Shown here piece by piece: positions 28,891 to 37,187 of a stretch of DNA of 37,347 bases. Numbering within the stretch: the stretch's first letter is position 1; every line of letters starts with the position of its first letter. The position numbers were made by a program, and so were the translations under genes. A model generated the notes under the pieces. The model did no database searches. It saw nothing but the letters and a program-made list of their open reading frames with translations, and had not been told where the DNA came from. Source of the DNA: Bacillus zhangzhouensis (lineage in GTDB: Bacteria; Bacillota; Bacilli; Bacillales; Bacillaceae); assembly GCF_000715205.1 (NCBI RefSeq), contig NZ_JOTP01000025.1, forward strand, positions 1 through 37,347, in the 5' to 3' direction.

Positions 28891-29259
28891 ATGAAAGGAA
28901 TGCTCTATTTAACAGGGGCCATTTTGACGGAGGTTTTTGGCAGTACCATGCTGAAGCTTTCGCAAGGTTTTACCCAAGTGCTGCCGAGTATTGGGGTGCT
29001 GATCGGATTTGGATGTGCCTTTACTTTTCTTAGTTTGGCGCTTAAAACAATTGAGCTCTCATCCGCCTATGCCACATGGTCTGGCGTCGGAACAGCACTC
29101 ACCGCTCTTGTAGGACTCATGTTGTTTAACGAAACCATTCATATGAAAGGCTTCATCGGTCTTGCACTTGTGATATGCGGTGTGATTGTCTTAAACCAGT
29201 CCAAGAAACAAAAGGAAGAAAACAAAGGACAAATGGATCAAACCGAATGGACGTCATAA
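28891..29259 (+). CDS. ebrB: SMR multidrug efflux subunit EbrB
   Basis: 122 aa, four membrane helices, with Glu in ILTEVFGSTMLKLSQG (~14) and the SAYATWSGVGTALTA motif. The C-terminus has a hydrophilic extension (KKQKEENKGQMDQTEWTS). Partner of EbrA, starting 16 bp after it. The regulator gene ahead of them makes a three-gene unit closed by a strong terminator. Confidence 0.93.
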   Translation: MKGMLYLTGAILTEVFGSTMLKLSQGFTQVLPSIGVLIGFGCAFTFLSLALKTIELSSAYATWSGVGTALTALVGLMLFNETIHMKGFIGLALVICGVIVLNQSKKQKEENKGQMDQTEWTS

Positions 29260-29301
29260 AAAAAGTCATTTTCTCCATGTAAAAGAGAAAATGACTTTTT
29301 T
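29259..29301. terminator. Bidirectional terminator between ebrB and ymaD
   Basis: A 17-bp perfect stem (AAAAAAGTCATTTTCTC with its complement) around a 9-nt loop, with T runs on both strands, between convergent genes. Confidence 0.92.
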
Positions 29302-29304
29302 GCC

Positions 29305-29754
29305 TTAACGGCCGACTTGAATGGTTTCCTCTAAGGAAATGTCCACATTTCCCTGAACAGCTCTTGAGATCATACATGAGCTTTCGGCTTTATGTGCAAG
29401 CTTACGGGCTAGTTCAATATCATGCGCAGAAGCGGACTCTTTGAGGATAATGACAGGTCGATGAATGATTTTCTCATACGTAAACACACCATTTGTCACA
29501 TCTACGACGGCCTCAGAGCTCATCGATAGATCCTCTTTCTCTAATTGACTCCGCTCCATCATGGCAGCAAGTGTAATGATATAACACGTGGCCGCTGCAC
29601 CTAAGAGCATCTCATCTGGATTTGTTCCAATGCCCGGACCATCCATTTCTTTTGGAATCGAAATCTTCGTTTTTAATTGCTCACATGCAATTGTGCCAAC
29701 ATCGTTACGTAGACCAGGCCAGTTTGCCTGAAGATGAAAATGATGACGCGCCAT
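29305..29754 (-). CDS. ymaD: OsmC-family peroxiredoxin-like protein YmaD
   Basis: 149 aa from the ATG at 29754 (GGAGAG six bases upstream). The two redox Cys of the OsmC/Ohr family are at 57 (GAAATCYIITLAAM) and 127 (ESSCMISRAV). It probably reduces organic hydroperoxides or reactive electrophiles as a dimer. Position beside ebrAB is that of B. subtilis ymaD. Confidence 0.85.
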   Translation of the reverse strand: MARHHFHLQANWPGLRNDVGTIACEQLKTKISIPKEMDGPGIGTNPDEMLLGAAATCYIITLAAMMERSQLEKEDLSMSSEAVVDVTNGVFTYEKIIHRPVIILKESASAHDIELARKLAHKAESSCMISRAVQGNVDISLEETIQVGR

Positions 29755-29829
29755 ATCCGTCTCTCCTTTTGTTATCACTTTTTATAGTGTAACAAGATTC
29801 ACCCTGCTTGTCTTAAGATGTGCACAATC

Positions 29830-30564
29830 TTATGTATATTCTTCATCCAGCACCGTCCGAATCGCCCTGACATAACGATAGAATGCTTCATTTTTCGTAC
29901 TCGACCGCCTTCGAAAATCGAAACTTTCAAATAAAGCTTCACGTTGACTTCTACTAATCTCAAGCTGCACACTTTGCCCTGTTTTTGTAAGATTATTAAT
30001 ATTATGATTGCTTGTTCCGCTTAGGGTTGCGTGTGCAACAGCAAGTTCAGCAGAAAATCCATTCCGCTCTAATGAGTTCACGATTTTCTCTGCACGGTTG
30101 TAATCGGTTCCACCTACAAGAGTATGGTCAATTCCTTCCTCACCTCTATATCCGTGCACCGCTAATACATAATCATGTGCTTTTGCCTGTGCGACTCCGA
30201 TTGGTTCATCAAAGTTTGTGCTAGTAATATGAAGTTCTGACGCATTCTCTCTTAAACCTTCAAATAAATACGTAGAAAAATCGTTATCAAAAAAATGGAC
30301 GATCTCGCTAACGCCGCCTTCAATTCTCCCGCCATGGGGTGACATCACAAGAAGACGGCTGCCGGGCACTGGGTTGGATATAATTTGATAACTGCTTGTT
30401 GATTCGTTCTCTTCCAGTTCTTTAAAATTGCGATAAATATCATTTGAACCGCTTTCGTCTTCCCCACCTGATGACACTGGCTCATCATGTTCCTGTGCTT
30501 GCATGGTATAATAAACGCCCCATCCGATCGCAAGCAGGAGAAGCAAAGCAAAAAACTTCTTCAT
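29830..30564 (-). CDS. ymaC: YmaC-type poly-gamma-glutamate hydrolase-like protein
   Basis: 244 aa. An N-terminal membrane segment (MKKFFALLLLLAIGWGVYYT) and acidic linker precede a domain of the phage-related PghP/DUF867 type: VMSPHGGRIEGGVSEI with SPHGG and Glu as likely zinc ligands, YLFEG, HITSTNFDEP, AVHGYRG with a third His, LVGGTD, and SVQLEISRSQREALF. Family members of phages cut poly-gamma-glutamate. Here it is exposed outside the membrane; the substrate is not proven. A paralogue lies at 33877-34626. Confidence 0.8.
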   Translation of the reverse strand: MKKFFALLLLLAIGWGVYYTMQAQEHDEPVSSGGEDESGSNDIYRNFKELEENESTSSYQIISNPVPGSRLLVMSPHGGRIEGGVSEIVHFFDNDFSTYLFEGLRENASELHITSTNFDEPIGVAQAKAHDYVLAVHGYRGEEGIDHTLVGGTDYNRAEKIVNSLERNGFSAELAVAHATLSGTSNHNINNLTKTGQSVQLEISRSQREALFESFDFRRRSSTKNEAFYRYVRAIRTVLDEEYT

Positions 30565-31148
30565 TCCCGTTCTCCTTTAACAGATTTCTAAGCCGTTTCT
30601 ATGATTAATATTGAATCATCATTTCTTTTCATTTTTTCCACATTTTCTCTTCAAATTTGATCATAACACTCTAGATCATGAGATTCCTCAAAAATAAGAT
30701 AATTGCATTTATATACACAGAAACGTCTCTCCTGTTTGAAAACAGAGTTAGAATAGTATGACAAACAAATGAAGTTATGTTTAAAATGACCTAGTCCTAC
30801 CCAGTCTGTTTTCTTTAATTCAGCTTTTTTTTATGCGAATTTGATTTTTTTCATCTGTGACGTATCACATTTGTATGAGCATTGACCCTGTCTAGTCCCC
30901 CCTTTTTTTCTGCAAAATCCATTGTTTCACTGGTTCTTTAAGAAGAACTCTCCCACCTATCATCGGCAGATTCTACATGATTTCCACCTTTTTCTATTAT
31001 TTTACAAAATGTAAGCGTTTTTCTTTTTAGAAGAAATGAGCAAGCCGCCAATATGAAGAAAAGGAGGGACAAGAATCCGAACAAAGCAGCTTTCAGTCTC
31101 ATAACGTAAGAGTGTACGAGAATTGATAGCTAGAATGGAGGGCATCAC
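30565..31148. other. AT-rich intergenic region upstream of aprX
   Basis: 584 bp without a supported gene. It should hold the divergent promoters of ymaC and aprX. I find a cre-like site (31010-31023), but no clear sigma-A, sigma-E or sigma-K pair. One open frame on the minus strand (31002-31205) runs into aprX and looks like a shadow. Confidence 0.5.
31010..31023. promoter_or_regulatory. Weak CcpA cre-like site
   Basis: TGTAAGCGTTTTTC agrees with the cre pattern TGnAARCGnWWnCA except for the last two positions. It lies 125 bases before aprX. Tentative. Confidence 0.3.
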
Positions 31149-32474
31149 ATGTTTGGATTTTCCATGGTGCAAATGGTCAGAACGCATGCTAGTAAACTGG
31201 ATCAACCTTTAAGAGAAACCGTCCTTCACCTCTATAAACCTTTTAAGTGGACGCCTTGCTTTCTTCATCGTTTTTTTGAAGGAAGATTAAAGAAGAAAAA
31301 GAAGCTACGTGTGATCATTGAATTTAAGAAGGATGCGGTCGAAGCAGGTATTCAAAGCACAAAGCAACTAATGAAAAAAAGTAGAAAAACAAAGATAAAA
31401 CAGCACTTTTCGCACATCGATTGCTGCGCAGCTGATCTGACACCTGCTGCTTTAGAGGAACTGTTAGCGAATGGGGAGCATATTCGAAAGATTTATTTAG
31501 ACCGACAAGTTCATGCGCTGCTCGATGTCGCAACACAAGCAAGTCATGCTGATCAAGTCATCCGAAATGGCACGACATTAACCGGGGAAGGCATTACGGT
31601 GGCTGTCATTGACACGGGGATTTATCCGCATGAAGATTTAGATGGACGGATTCGCGGATTTGTGGATTTAGTCAAACAAAAAACGAAGCCTTATGACGAT
31701 AATGGGCACGGTACTCACTGCGCTGGAGATGTGGCTGGAGACGGAGCCGCCTCAGACGGCTTATACAAGGGGCCTGCCCCAAAAGCAAATCTCATTGGCG
31801 TGAAAGTGCTAAATAAACAAGGCGCTGGATCCCTTTCTACTATTATAGAAGGTGTTGAGTGGTGCATACAGTTCAACGAAGACCATCCCGATGATCCAAT
31901 TCATATTATGAGTATGTCACTAGGCGGAGAGGCTCAGCGTTATGATGATGAACAAGATGATCCGATGGTGCGCGCTGTCAATGCGGCTTGGGATCAAGGC
32001 ATTGTTGTGTGCGTTGCTGCCGGTAACTCTGGTCCTAACAGTCAAACGATCGCGAGCCCGGCTGTTAGTCAAAAAGTCATTACGGTCGGCGCCTATGATG
32101 ACCGAAATACACGAGAATCAAGTGACGATGTCGTGGCACCATTTTCGAGCAGAGGTCCAACTGTCTATGGTGAAGCAAAGCCAGATATCCTCGCACCAGG
32201 AGTCAACATCGTCTCCCTCAGATCACCAAGATCCTTTTTGGATAAACTAGATAAATCAAGCAGAGTCGATGATGATTATACGACGCTATCTGGCACATCA
32301 ATGGCAACACCGATTTGCGCCGGTATTTGCGCTCTAGTTTTAGAGCATTCCCCGGATTTAACACCTGATGATGTCAAAGCCCTATTAATAGAAAATACAA
32401 GCAAGTGGTCTGGAGATGATCCAATGATTTATGGAGCAGGTGCAATTGACGCAGAGAAAGCGATTAAAGAATAA
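31149..32474 (+). CDS. aprX: Intracellular-type serine protease AprX
   Basis: 441 aa subtilase. Catalytic Asp155 (AVIDTG), His187 (NGHGTH) and Ser384 (SGTSMATP), with oxyanion Asn293 (AAGNSG). The ~125-residue N-terminal part (IIEFKKDAVEAGI…) resembles an I9-like propeptide. No signal peptide, as for B. subtilis AprX, an alkaline stationary-phase protease. GGAGGGC lies before the ATG. It sits between the two YmaC-type genes and has its own terminator. Confidence 0.93.
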   Translation: MFGFSMVQMVRTHASKLDQPLRETVLHLYKPFKWTPCFLHRFFEGRLKKKKKLRVIIEFKKDAVEAGIQSTKQLMKKSRKTKIKQHFSHIDCCAADLTPAALEELLANGEHIRKIYLDRQVHALLDVATQASHADQVIRNGTTLTGEGITVAVIDTGIYPHEDLDGRIRGFVDLVKQKTKPYDDNGHGTHCAGDVAGDGAASDGLYKGPAPKANLIGVKVLNKQGAGSLSTIIEGVEWCIQFNEDHPDDPIHIMSMSLGGEAQRYDDEQDDPMVRAVNAAWDQGIVVCVAAGNSGPNSQTIASPAVSQKVITVGAYDDRNTRESSDDVVAPFSSRGPTVYGEAKPDILAPGVNIVSLRSPRSFLDKLDKSSRVDDDYTTLSGTSMATPICAGICALVLEHSPDLTPDDVKALLIENTSKWSGDDPMIYGAGAIDAEKAIKE

Positions 32475-32483
32475 ATAAAAAAG

Positions 32484-32507
32484 CCCTTTACGTTTTTTCG
32501 TAAAGGG
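32484..32507. terminator. Terminator after aprX
   Basis: CCCTTTACG and CGTAAAGGG around six T, between convergent aprX and the rap gene, with A-rich and T-rich flanks that allow use in both directions. Confidence 0.8.
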
Positions 32508-32563
32508 TGTTGTTTATCTGTTTTTATGTGTGAAGTCTTTCATCTACTTGAGCAGCTGACATG

Positions 32564-33712
32564 TTATGCTTCGTTCTCATACATCTCATCTCCTTTTTGA
32601 ATGTGCGTACGCGCTTCGATCACAATTTCAAAAAAAGTGGAAGATTCCTTGTACATGTCGCGTTCCTTATAATAATTAGCCGCATCAAGTGCTAATTCCT
32701 CTAAATCAGCAAACAATTTTTTGCTTCTTAGACTAAACAGTGTCGATCTCAATTGATCACCGCTGTCTTTCTCTATATAGAGTGCCTGCAAAAATTGGAA
32801 TTTCAACTGATAAATCTCATCTCCCAATAAACAAGCCTGATTCATTCCTTTGATTATGGCCTCACTCGCTCGCTCCATATCTCCGAGTTTAAAACAAGTA
32901 AGAGCAAGTGAAAACAATGATTTTATCATCGTGGCTGCTTGATCTTTTTGATAAAGTGAAATGGCTTGCTCAAAAAAGACAGTCGCTGTATGGTACGTGC
33001 CCATACTATAATGACAAGTTCCTAAATTATTAAGAGCCATCGCTTTAAAATAAGATGTGCATTCTTGGCTTTCCATCGCTTCACAGACTTTTAACGCTTT
33101 TTCTAAATAAGGCAGCGCTTTTTGGTGCTGACTTACATCAATCCAATTACCTGCCATCACAAAATCACATTGAATGCTTCTTTTTCCATAAAGCTGATGT
33201 TTCTTATAGATGTCTCTCGCTATTTTGGCATAGTGCATAGAGAAATAGGTTTGTTTCATATGATAGTATACTTCAGCAATTTTATAGTAAAATTCCGCTT
33301 TTTCGATCTCATCTGTCACCAAGATCAGTTGATGTTCCGCATGCTTGTAATATGAAATGGCCTCGATATATCGGCGCTGGATAAACGCATACATCCCATG
33401 GAAAAAATGAAAGTAATAGCCCAGTAAGCCCGTCATCTCATCTTCTGCATCTTCAATTTCTTTAGGAAAGGACACAGCTTGAAGCGTTTCACTCCCTGCA
33501 TGGACTGGCGCTAAGTGCTGAAGCATCATTTGATGGCGAAAATCCATTAGAGAATAATAAAGTAATAAATCTTGATCCTCTTCCATCTCATGAATTTCTT
33601 CTTCAACAAGGCGCTTCATGTCGTTTGCCTGTTCGACTTCAAATTTGCAAATATGCGTGTACCATTGATTGATCTTTACACCTACTTCGGAAGATGGTAT
33701 TTTGTGTGCCAT
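32564..33712 (-). CDS. Rap-family aspartate phosphatase / regulator
   Basis: About 382 aa from the ATG at 33712 (MAHKIPSSEVGVKINQWYTH, as in known Raps); an ATG five codons upstream (33727) is an alternative. The N-terminal three-helix region (1-~70) is followed by TPR repeats (YYKIAEVYYHMKQTYFSMHY, ALNNLGTCHYSMGTYHTATV and others). Raps dephosphorylate Spo0F~P or block DNA binding by ComA and are inhibited by Phr peptides. No phr-like gene with a signal peptide follows; the space to the aprX terminator is only ~55 bp. Confidence 0.88.
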   Translation of the reverse strand: MAHKIPSSEVGVKINQWYTHICKFEVEQANDMKRLVEEEIHEMEEDQDLLLYYSLMDFRHQMMLQHLAPVHAGSETLQAVSFPKEIEDAEDEMTGLLGYYFHFFHGMYAFIQRRYIEAISYYKHAEHQLILVTDEIEKAEFYYKIAEVYYHMKQTYFSMHYAKIARDIYKKHQLYGKRSIQCDFVMAGNWIDVSQHQKALPYLEKALKVCEAMESQECTSYFKAMALNNLGTCHYSMGTYHTATVFFEQAISLYQKDQAATMIKSLFSLALTCFKLGDMERASEAIIKGMNQACLLGDEIYQLKFQFLQALYIEKDSGDQLRSTLFSLRSKKLFADLEELALDAANYYKERDMYKESSTFFEIVIEARTHIQKGDEMYENEA

Positions 33713-33876
33713 CCACTTCAGCCCCATTCTATCATATCAAACTGATAACTATTATTTTACATAATTTATGTTTTTAAGGCAAATTGTCATTTATTACATA
33801 TTTTATCTTCAATTCGCATATTTCTATCTTTTTTACCAAGTTTAAATAGAGTACTTTTGCCCATCAAAATCTTTTT

Positions 33877-34626
33877 CTACGAAGATGGATCGAATTCTCT
33901 TAGCACTTCTTTTAAGGCACTGATATAGCGTCTGAATGCTTTCTTCTTTCCTTTTCTCGTATCAAAATTGTCAAAAAAGGCTTCTCTCTGCGCCGTACTG
34001 ATTTCTAGCTGAACACTTTCACCACTTGCATTTTGATTATTAATGTTTTTGGGATCTGTTCCAGAAAGCCGCTCCCCTTCTTGCACCATTTCTGCGGAAA
34101 AGCCACGATCTTTTAATTCTCGCACAACAGCTCTTTGCATTTTTTGGTTTGTCCCGCCAACTAGCGTATGCCTTTTATCACTTTTATAGCCGTGGATGGA
34201 AATAGAAAAGGGATACGTTTTAATCATTTGAACCAAAATGGGTTCATCAAACTTTGTACTCGTGATATGCAAGTCTCGATTGTTGTCTTGTTTCGTACCT
34301 TCAAACAAATACGTAGAGTACCTCTCTTGAAATGCTTCTACAATTTCACTTGTTCCTGGTTCGATTTCACCTCCATGAGGAGAAAATACGAGTAAATCAC
34401 TACCACCCTTTTCGTGAAATTCTATGTCATAGCCGTCTCTTTCATGTTGTATGAGCTGTTTAAAACTTTCATATTGATCACCTTTTTTTCGCTCTTTCTT
34501 ATACTTTTCTACTTCTTCATGATGTTGTTTTTGCTCTTTTTTTTCTTGAATGGAATGGCTGCATTTCACCATTAGAAGAGCACACAGGATCAGAAAGATG
34601 AATCCACATATAAGTAGCCTTTTCAT
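33877..34626 (-). CDS. Second YmaC-type poly-gamma-glutamate hydrolase-like protein
   Basis: 249 aa from the ATG at 34626 (AAGGAGCGGTG upstream). An N-terminal hydrophobic segment (LLICGFIFLILCALLMVKCS) precedes a lysine-rich linker and the same domain as in ymaC: VFSPHGGEIEPGTSEI, STYLFEG, HITSTKFDEP, SIHGYKS, LVGGTN, SVQLEISTAQREAFF. Cys in the first segment allows a lipoprotein or a plain anchor. It is clearly a paralogue, probably from duplication within this region. Confidence 0.78.
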   Translation of the reverse strand: MKRLLICGFIFLILCALLMVKCSHSIQEKKEQKQHHEEVEKYKKERKKGDQYESFKQLIQHERDGYDIEFHEKGGSDLLVFSPHGGEIEPGTSEIVEAFQERYSTYLFEGTKQDNNRDLHITSTKFDEPILVQMIKTYPFSISIHGYKSDKRHTLVGGTNQKMQRAVVRELKDRGFSAEMVQEGERLSGTDPKNINNQNASGESVQLEISTAQREAFFDNFDTRKGKKKAFRRYISALKEVLREFDPSS

Positions 34627-34882
34627 TTCACCGCTCCTTTTTATTCTCTTAGATGCCATCTTATCGCATTATTTTACTATCAATGGCCAAGAGAATTCAA
34701 AGAATGTCCGGTTCTTTTTAATGAATCAGGAGAACTTACCTGTTTTTTTATGTTGTCTAGGTATTTCAGACTTCTTTGAAACGCTCCTTTTGCAAGTAAC
34801 AACTAAATCCAATGACCTTATTTTAGTTTTAGTCAAAACCTCCTGCAAAAATGGAAATATTGCTCTTTTTTCAAACAAAAAA

Positions 34883-34918
34883 GCTGTAAACAAAAGGCGT
34901 ATACCTTCTGTTTACAGC
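34883..34918 (-). terminator. Terminator of the CarD-type gene
   Basis: GCTGTAAACA and TGTTTACAGC with AAGG/CCTT pairing inside; on the minus strand followed by TTTTTTGTTTG. Confidence 0.85.
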
Positions 34919-34936
34919 CAATTACTGTATCCATCA

Positions 34937-35410
34937 TTACACTCTTAATTCATTCTCTAAGACTGTTAGCACTTCATCTTGCGATAACCCTTGTGCAAGT
35001 GAAATTTCACTCACTAACATGCCTCGTGCATCTTCAAGCATCTTCTTTTCACTTGAATTTAATGCTTTCTTCTGATTTCGTCTCATCAGATCTTTCACAA
35101 CGTCTGCACCATCTTCGATCGTACCTGTTTTTAGTTTTTTCAGATTTTCATCATATCGTTGCTTCCAAGTAAGCGTGTCGTCGTTTGTTTCTTCTGCAAA
35201 ATTGTTCATCACAACTTTCAGCGTTGCTTGATCAGCGACCGGACGTATACCTAGTTGATTGATTCTGCCTCTTGGGATCATCATCTGCATATTCGGCATT
35301 TGAATCAGAAAATATTCCTCCGTCTTACCTAAAATCTCTTTTTCTTCCATTCCTTCAATCACACCGGCTCCATGCATAGGATAAACAATTTTATCACCTA
35401 TTTGAAACAA
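34937..35410 (-). CDS. CarD/CdnL-family RNA polymerase-binding protein
   Basis: 157 aa from a TTG at 35410, eight bases after GGAGG, giving MFQIGDKIVYPMHGAGVIEG as in the family (YdeB in B. subtilis); a GTG at 35419 lies inside the ribosome site. The N-terminal Tudor-like RNAP-interacting domain (1-~60) is followed by a helical C-terminal DNA-contacting domain (TWKQRYDENLKKLKTG…MRRNQKKALNSSEKKMLEDA). It binds the RNAP beta subunit and stabilises open complexes, often at rRNA promoters. Confidence 0.9.
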   Translation of the reverse strand: MFQIGDKIVYPMHGAGVIEGMEEKEILGKTEEYFLIQMPNMQMMIPRGRINQLGIRPVADQATLKVVMNNFAEETNDDTLTWKQRYDENLKKLKTGTIEDGADVVKDLMRRNQKKALNSSEKKMLEDARGMLVSEISLAQGLSQDEVLTVLENELRV

Positions 35411-35587
35411 ATCCGCCACCTCCGAAAGTATTCACAAATATGATTATAACACATTTCATCAGAAGATAAAAATTTATATTTTATCACGTTATTTTAGCAC
35501 TAGTCAATTCTTTTCATTTGAGATTTTAAAGAAAAAGCCTTTTTTACAAAAGAAGCACCACCATCCAGTCCTCGTATACCTTTCGTG

Positions 35588-35596
35588 CATATACTA
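35588..35596 (+). promoter_or_regulatory. Sigma-K-type -10 element
   Basis: CATATACTA fits CATAnnnTA exactly and lies 30 bases before the Cys/His-rich small gene. The -35 AC is not at the expected spacing. Confidence 0.45.
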
Positions 35597-35625
35597 GCAT
35601 TGAGTCACATTTAGGAGGGATGACA

Positions 35626-35859
35626 ATGTACAAATGCAAATGCAAGTGCAAACATTCCCACTCAAACTGTTATGAGAAGCATGACGATCATCGCCATGTT
35701 GATCCATGTAAAGAAAAGAAGTATTATCATAAAAAAGATGATTGGTTTGAGAGCGATTTTTGGGATACTTCTAGAAGCTACGATCCCTACTATTATCCTA
35801 AAAGTGTCTGCAGCAGCTGTAAGAAGCGTCGCAGAAGAAAACATAGCTTCTCATTTTAG
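35626..35859 (+). CDS. Cys/His-rich small protein, probable spore coat component
   Basis: 77 aa from the second ATG (35626), seven bases after AGGAGG; the first ATG at 35620 is too close. The N-terminus alternates Cys and Lys (MYKCKCKCKHSHSNCYEKHD), the middle is His/Lys/Tyr-rich, and the end has CSSCKKRRRRKH. Not recognised by name. Composition, the sigma-K-like element and a terminator of its own suggest a coat protein that could be cross-linked or bind metal. Function is inference. Confidence 0.65.
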   Translation: MYKCKCKCKHSHSNCYEKHDDHRHVDPCKEKKYYHKKDDWFESDFWDTSRSYDPYYYPKSVCSSCKKRRRRKHSFSF

Positions 35860-35889
35860 TGTTTGACGCTTCACCTGCTTTTTGTTTTC

Positions 35890-35912
35890 CCGGCTGAAAA
35901 GCCGGTTTTTTT
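35890..35912 (+). terminator. Terminator after the Cys/His-rich gene
   Basis: CCGGCT-gaaa-AGCCGG with a GNRA-type tetraloop and seven T. Confidence 0.9.
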
Positions 35913-35967
35913 CTTGTGTGATTCACTTTTTCTTTCATATGGATAGGCTCATGAAACGGGTAATCCT

Positions 35968-35976
35968 CATAGGATA
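35968..35976 (+). promoter_or_regulatory. Sigma-K-type -10 element for the His-rich gene
   Basis: CATAGGATA fits CATAnnnTA and lies 31 bases before the start codon. No AC at 16-17 bp, so it is a weak call. Confidence 0.35.
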
Positions 35977-36007
35977 TGGCAACCTGACAAAAAGGATGAG
36001 ATACAAA

Positions 36008-36409
36008 ATGAACAATATGAATAACCAGACCAATCATTACCACCAAGGAAATCCCTATCACACGTTTGAAAATGTGTATACAGCCAATCATGAACATGTG
36101 ATCGCACCAAACATGCATGAGCATATGAATATGCCAAACCATTATCATACTGGTAAAAAAGATGCTTATAGCGGACACTATCCACACCACCATTCACCAT
36201 ATTCTCCGTTTACGAATCAGCATGATCCATTTTCACATGTTCCAATGAAAGATCACCATCATTTAGGTCACTATGGTGGATATGGGATGCCTCCATATCA
36301 GCAGCCTTACGGGTATCAAGATATGAATATGATGATGCCACACCATCATATGGCAGGCCACGCTTACGGAATGAATCAACCTAATGCGTTCCTTCCCCGC
36401 TATTACTAA
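36008..36409 (+). CDS. His/Asn/Tyr-rich protein, probable spore coat component
   Basis: 133 aa from the ATG at 36008 (AAAGGATGAG upstream). Low-complexity sequence rich in His, Asn, Met, Tyr and Pro (NNQTNHYHQGNPYHTF, PHHHSPYSPF, KDHHHLGHYGGYGMPPY). No signal or membrane segment. Many Bacillus coat proteins look like this, and the preceding gene has similar features, so a late sporulation role is likely but not shown. I do not recognise the family. Confidence 0.65.
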   Translation: MNNMNNQTNHYHQGNPYHTFENVYTANHEHVIAPNMHEHMNMPNHYHTGKKDAYSGHYPHHHSPYSPFTNQHDPFSHVPMKDHHHLGHYGGYGMPPYQQPYGYQDMNMMMPHHHMAGHAYGMNQPNAFLPRYY

Positions 36410-36469
36410 ACAAATAAACAAAATAAGGGTATAATATACCATTTAATGGAACATAGGAATATGGTAACC

Positions 36470-36513
36470 TTATAGGTAAATAATGGATGTTATCATCTAT
36501 TATTTACCTATAA
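36470..36513 (+). promoter_or_regulatory. 44-nt perfect hairpin leader of the secreted-protein gene
   Basis: TTATAGGTAAATAAT pairs with ATTATTTACCTATAA (15 bp), continued by one G-U and GATG/CATC around a TTAT loop, giving a 20-bp stem. It ends eight bases before the purine-rich ribosome site. A candidate -10 TATAAT lies within the palindrome GGTATAATATACC at 36428-36440. It may stabilise the mRNA or be an operator. Confidence 0.65.
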
Positions 36514-36535
36514 TCAACCAAGGGGGAAGGAAGAA

Positions 36536-37072
36536 ATGAAAAAAACATGGACAATCTTAATGATGGGGATGCTTACACTGGTCATGGCACTATCGGTACC
36601 ACTTGCCGCATCTGCTGAAGGAGCCCAGACGGAAGAAGGCAAAGCTTCGACCAATGCAAGACCAGCTGCACTTTATGCGAAAATTACAGGAGCAAGTAAG
36701 CAGGAATGGTCTTTTTCTGACATTGAGTTGACATACCGTCCAAATTCAGTCCTAAGTATCGGTGCCATTGAGTTTACATTGCCTGCAGGCTTTCAAGCCA
36801 CAACAAAAGACATCTTTAACGGAAAAGCATTAAAAGATAGTTACATTTTGAATAGCGGAAAAACAGTCCGCATTCCGGCTAGAATGGATTTATTTGGAAG
36901 TTCGCAATATACATTACAGCTTTCACATAAAGTACTTCCTGCGGCAGGTACATATACGTTCCGCGCAGAAAATCGTGCGCTCAGCATTGGTTCCACATTT
37001 TATGCAGAAGATACGATTGATATTAATAAACGACCAGTTGTCGTCACACCACCCAATCCTTGCGGATGCTAA
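36536..37072 (+). CDS. Secreted protein of unknown function
   Basis: 178 aa. A strong signal peptide (MKKTWTILMMGMLTLVMALS, cleavage after AASA near 27) precedes a beta-rich domain (ALYAKITGASKQEWSFSDIE … IPARMDLFGSSQYTLQLSHK … TYTFRAENRALSIGSTFYAE) and a PPNPCGC tail. The fold looks like a small extracellular beta sandwich; I do not recognise the family. GGGGGAAGGA lies six bases before the ATG. A long hairpin leader and its own terminator make it an isolated, probably highly expressed unit. Confidence 0.7.
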   Translation: MKKTWTILMMGMLTLVMALSVPLAASAEGAQTEEGKASTNARPAALYAKITGASKQEWSFSDIELTYRPNSVLSIGAIEFTLPAGFQATTKDIFNGKALKDSYILNSGKTVRIPARMDLFGSSQYTLQLSHKVLPAAGTYTFRAENRALSIGSTFYAEDTIDINKRPVVVTPPNPCGC

Positions 37073-37076
37073 ATAA

Positions 37077-37100
37077 AAAAGCGCTCTAAGAGCGCTTTTC
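37077..37100 (+). terminator. Terminator after the secreted-protein gene
   Basis: GCGCTC-taa-GAGCGC flanked by A on the left and TTTT on the right. Confidence 0.88.
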
Positions 37101-37102
37101 AG

Positions 37103-37187
37103 ACCGTAGACAAACCCCACCTTTGCTCTACGCGAATCACATCTCCACCAAAGACTTGTGCGATGGATTGATGACCTAAACACACAC
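37103..37187 (-). pseudogene. pabA fragment (glutamine amidotransferase)
   Basis: The minus strand reads FGVCLGHQSIAQVFGGDVIR, the nucleophile-elbow segment (GVCLGHQ with the catalytic Cys) of PabA/TrpG-type glutaminases, then turns into unrelated VEQRWGLSTV and a stop. Only about 25 residues are left; both ends of the gene are missing. Confidence 0.7.

Noticed and set aside
31002..31205. 67-codon minus-strand frame upstream of aprX
   Set aside because: Overlaps the aprX start antisense, with no ribosome site or homology.
36923..37183. 86-codon minus-strand frame crossing the secreted-protein gene
   Set aside because: Antisense of the secreted protein and its terminator. A different frame there holds the real pabA fragment.
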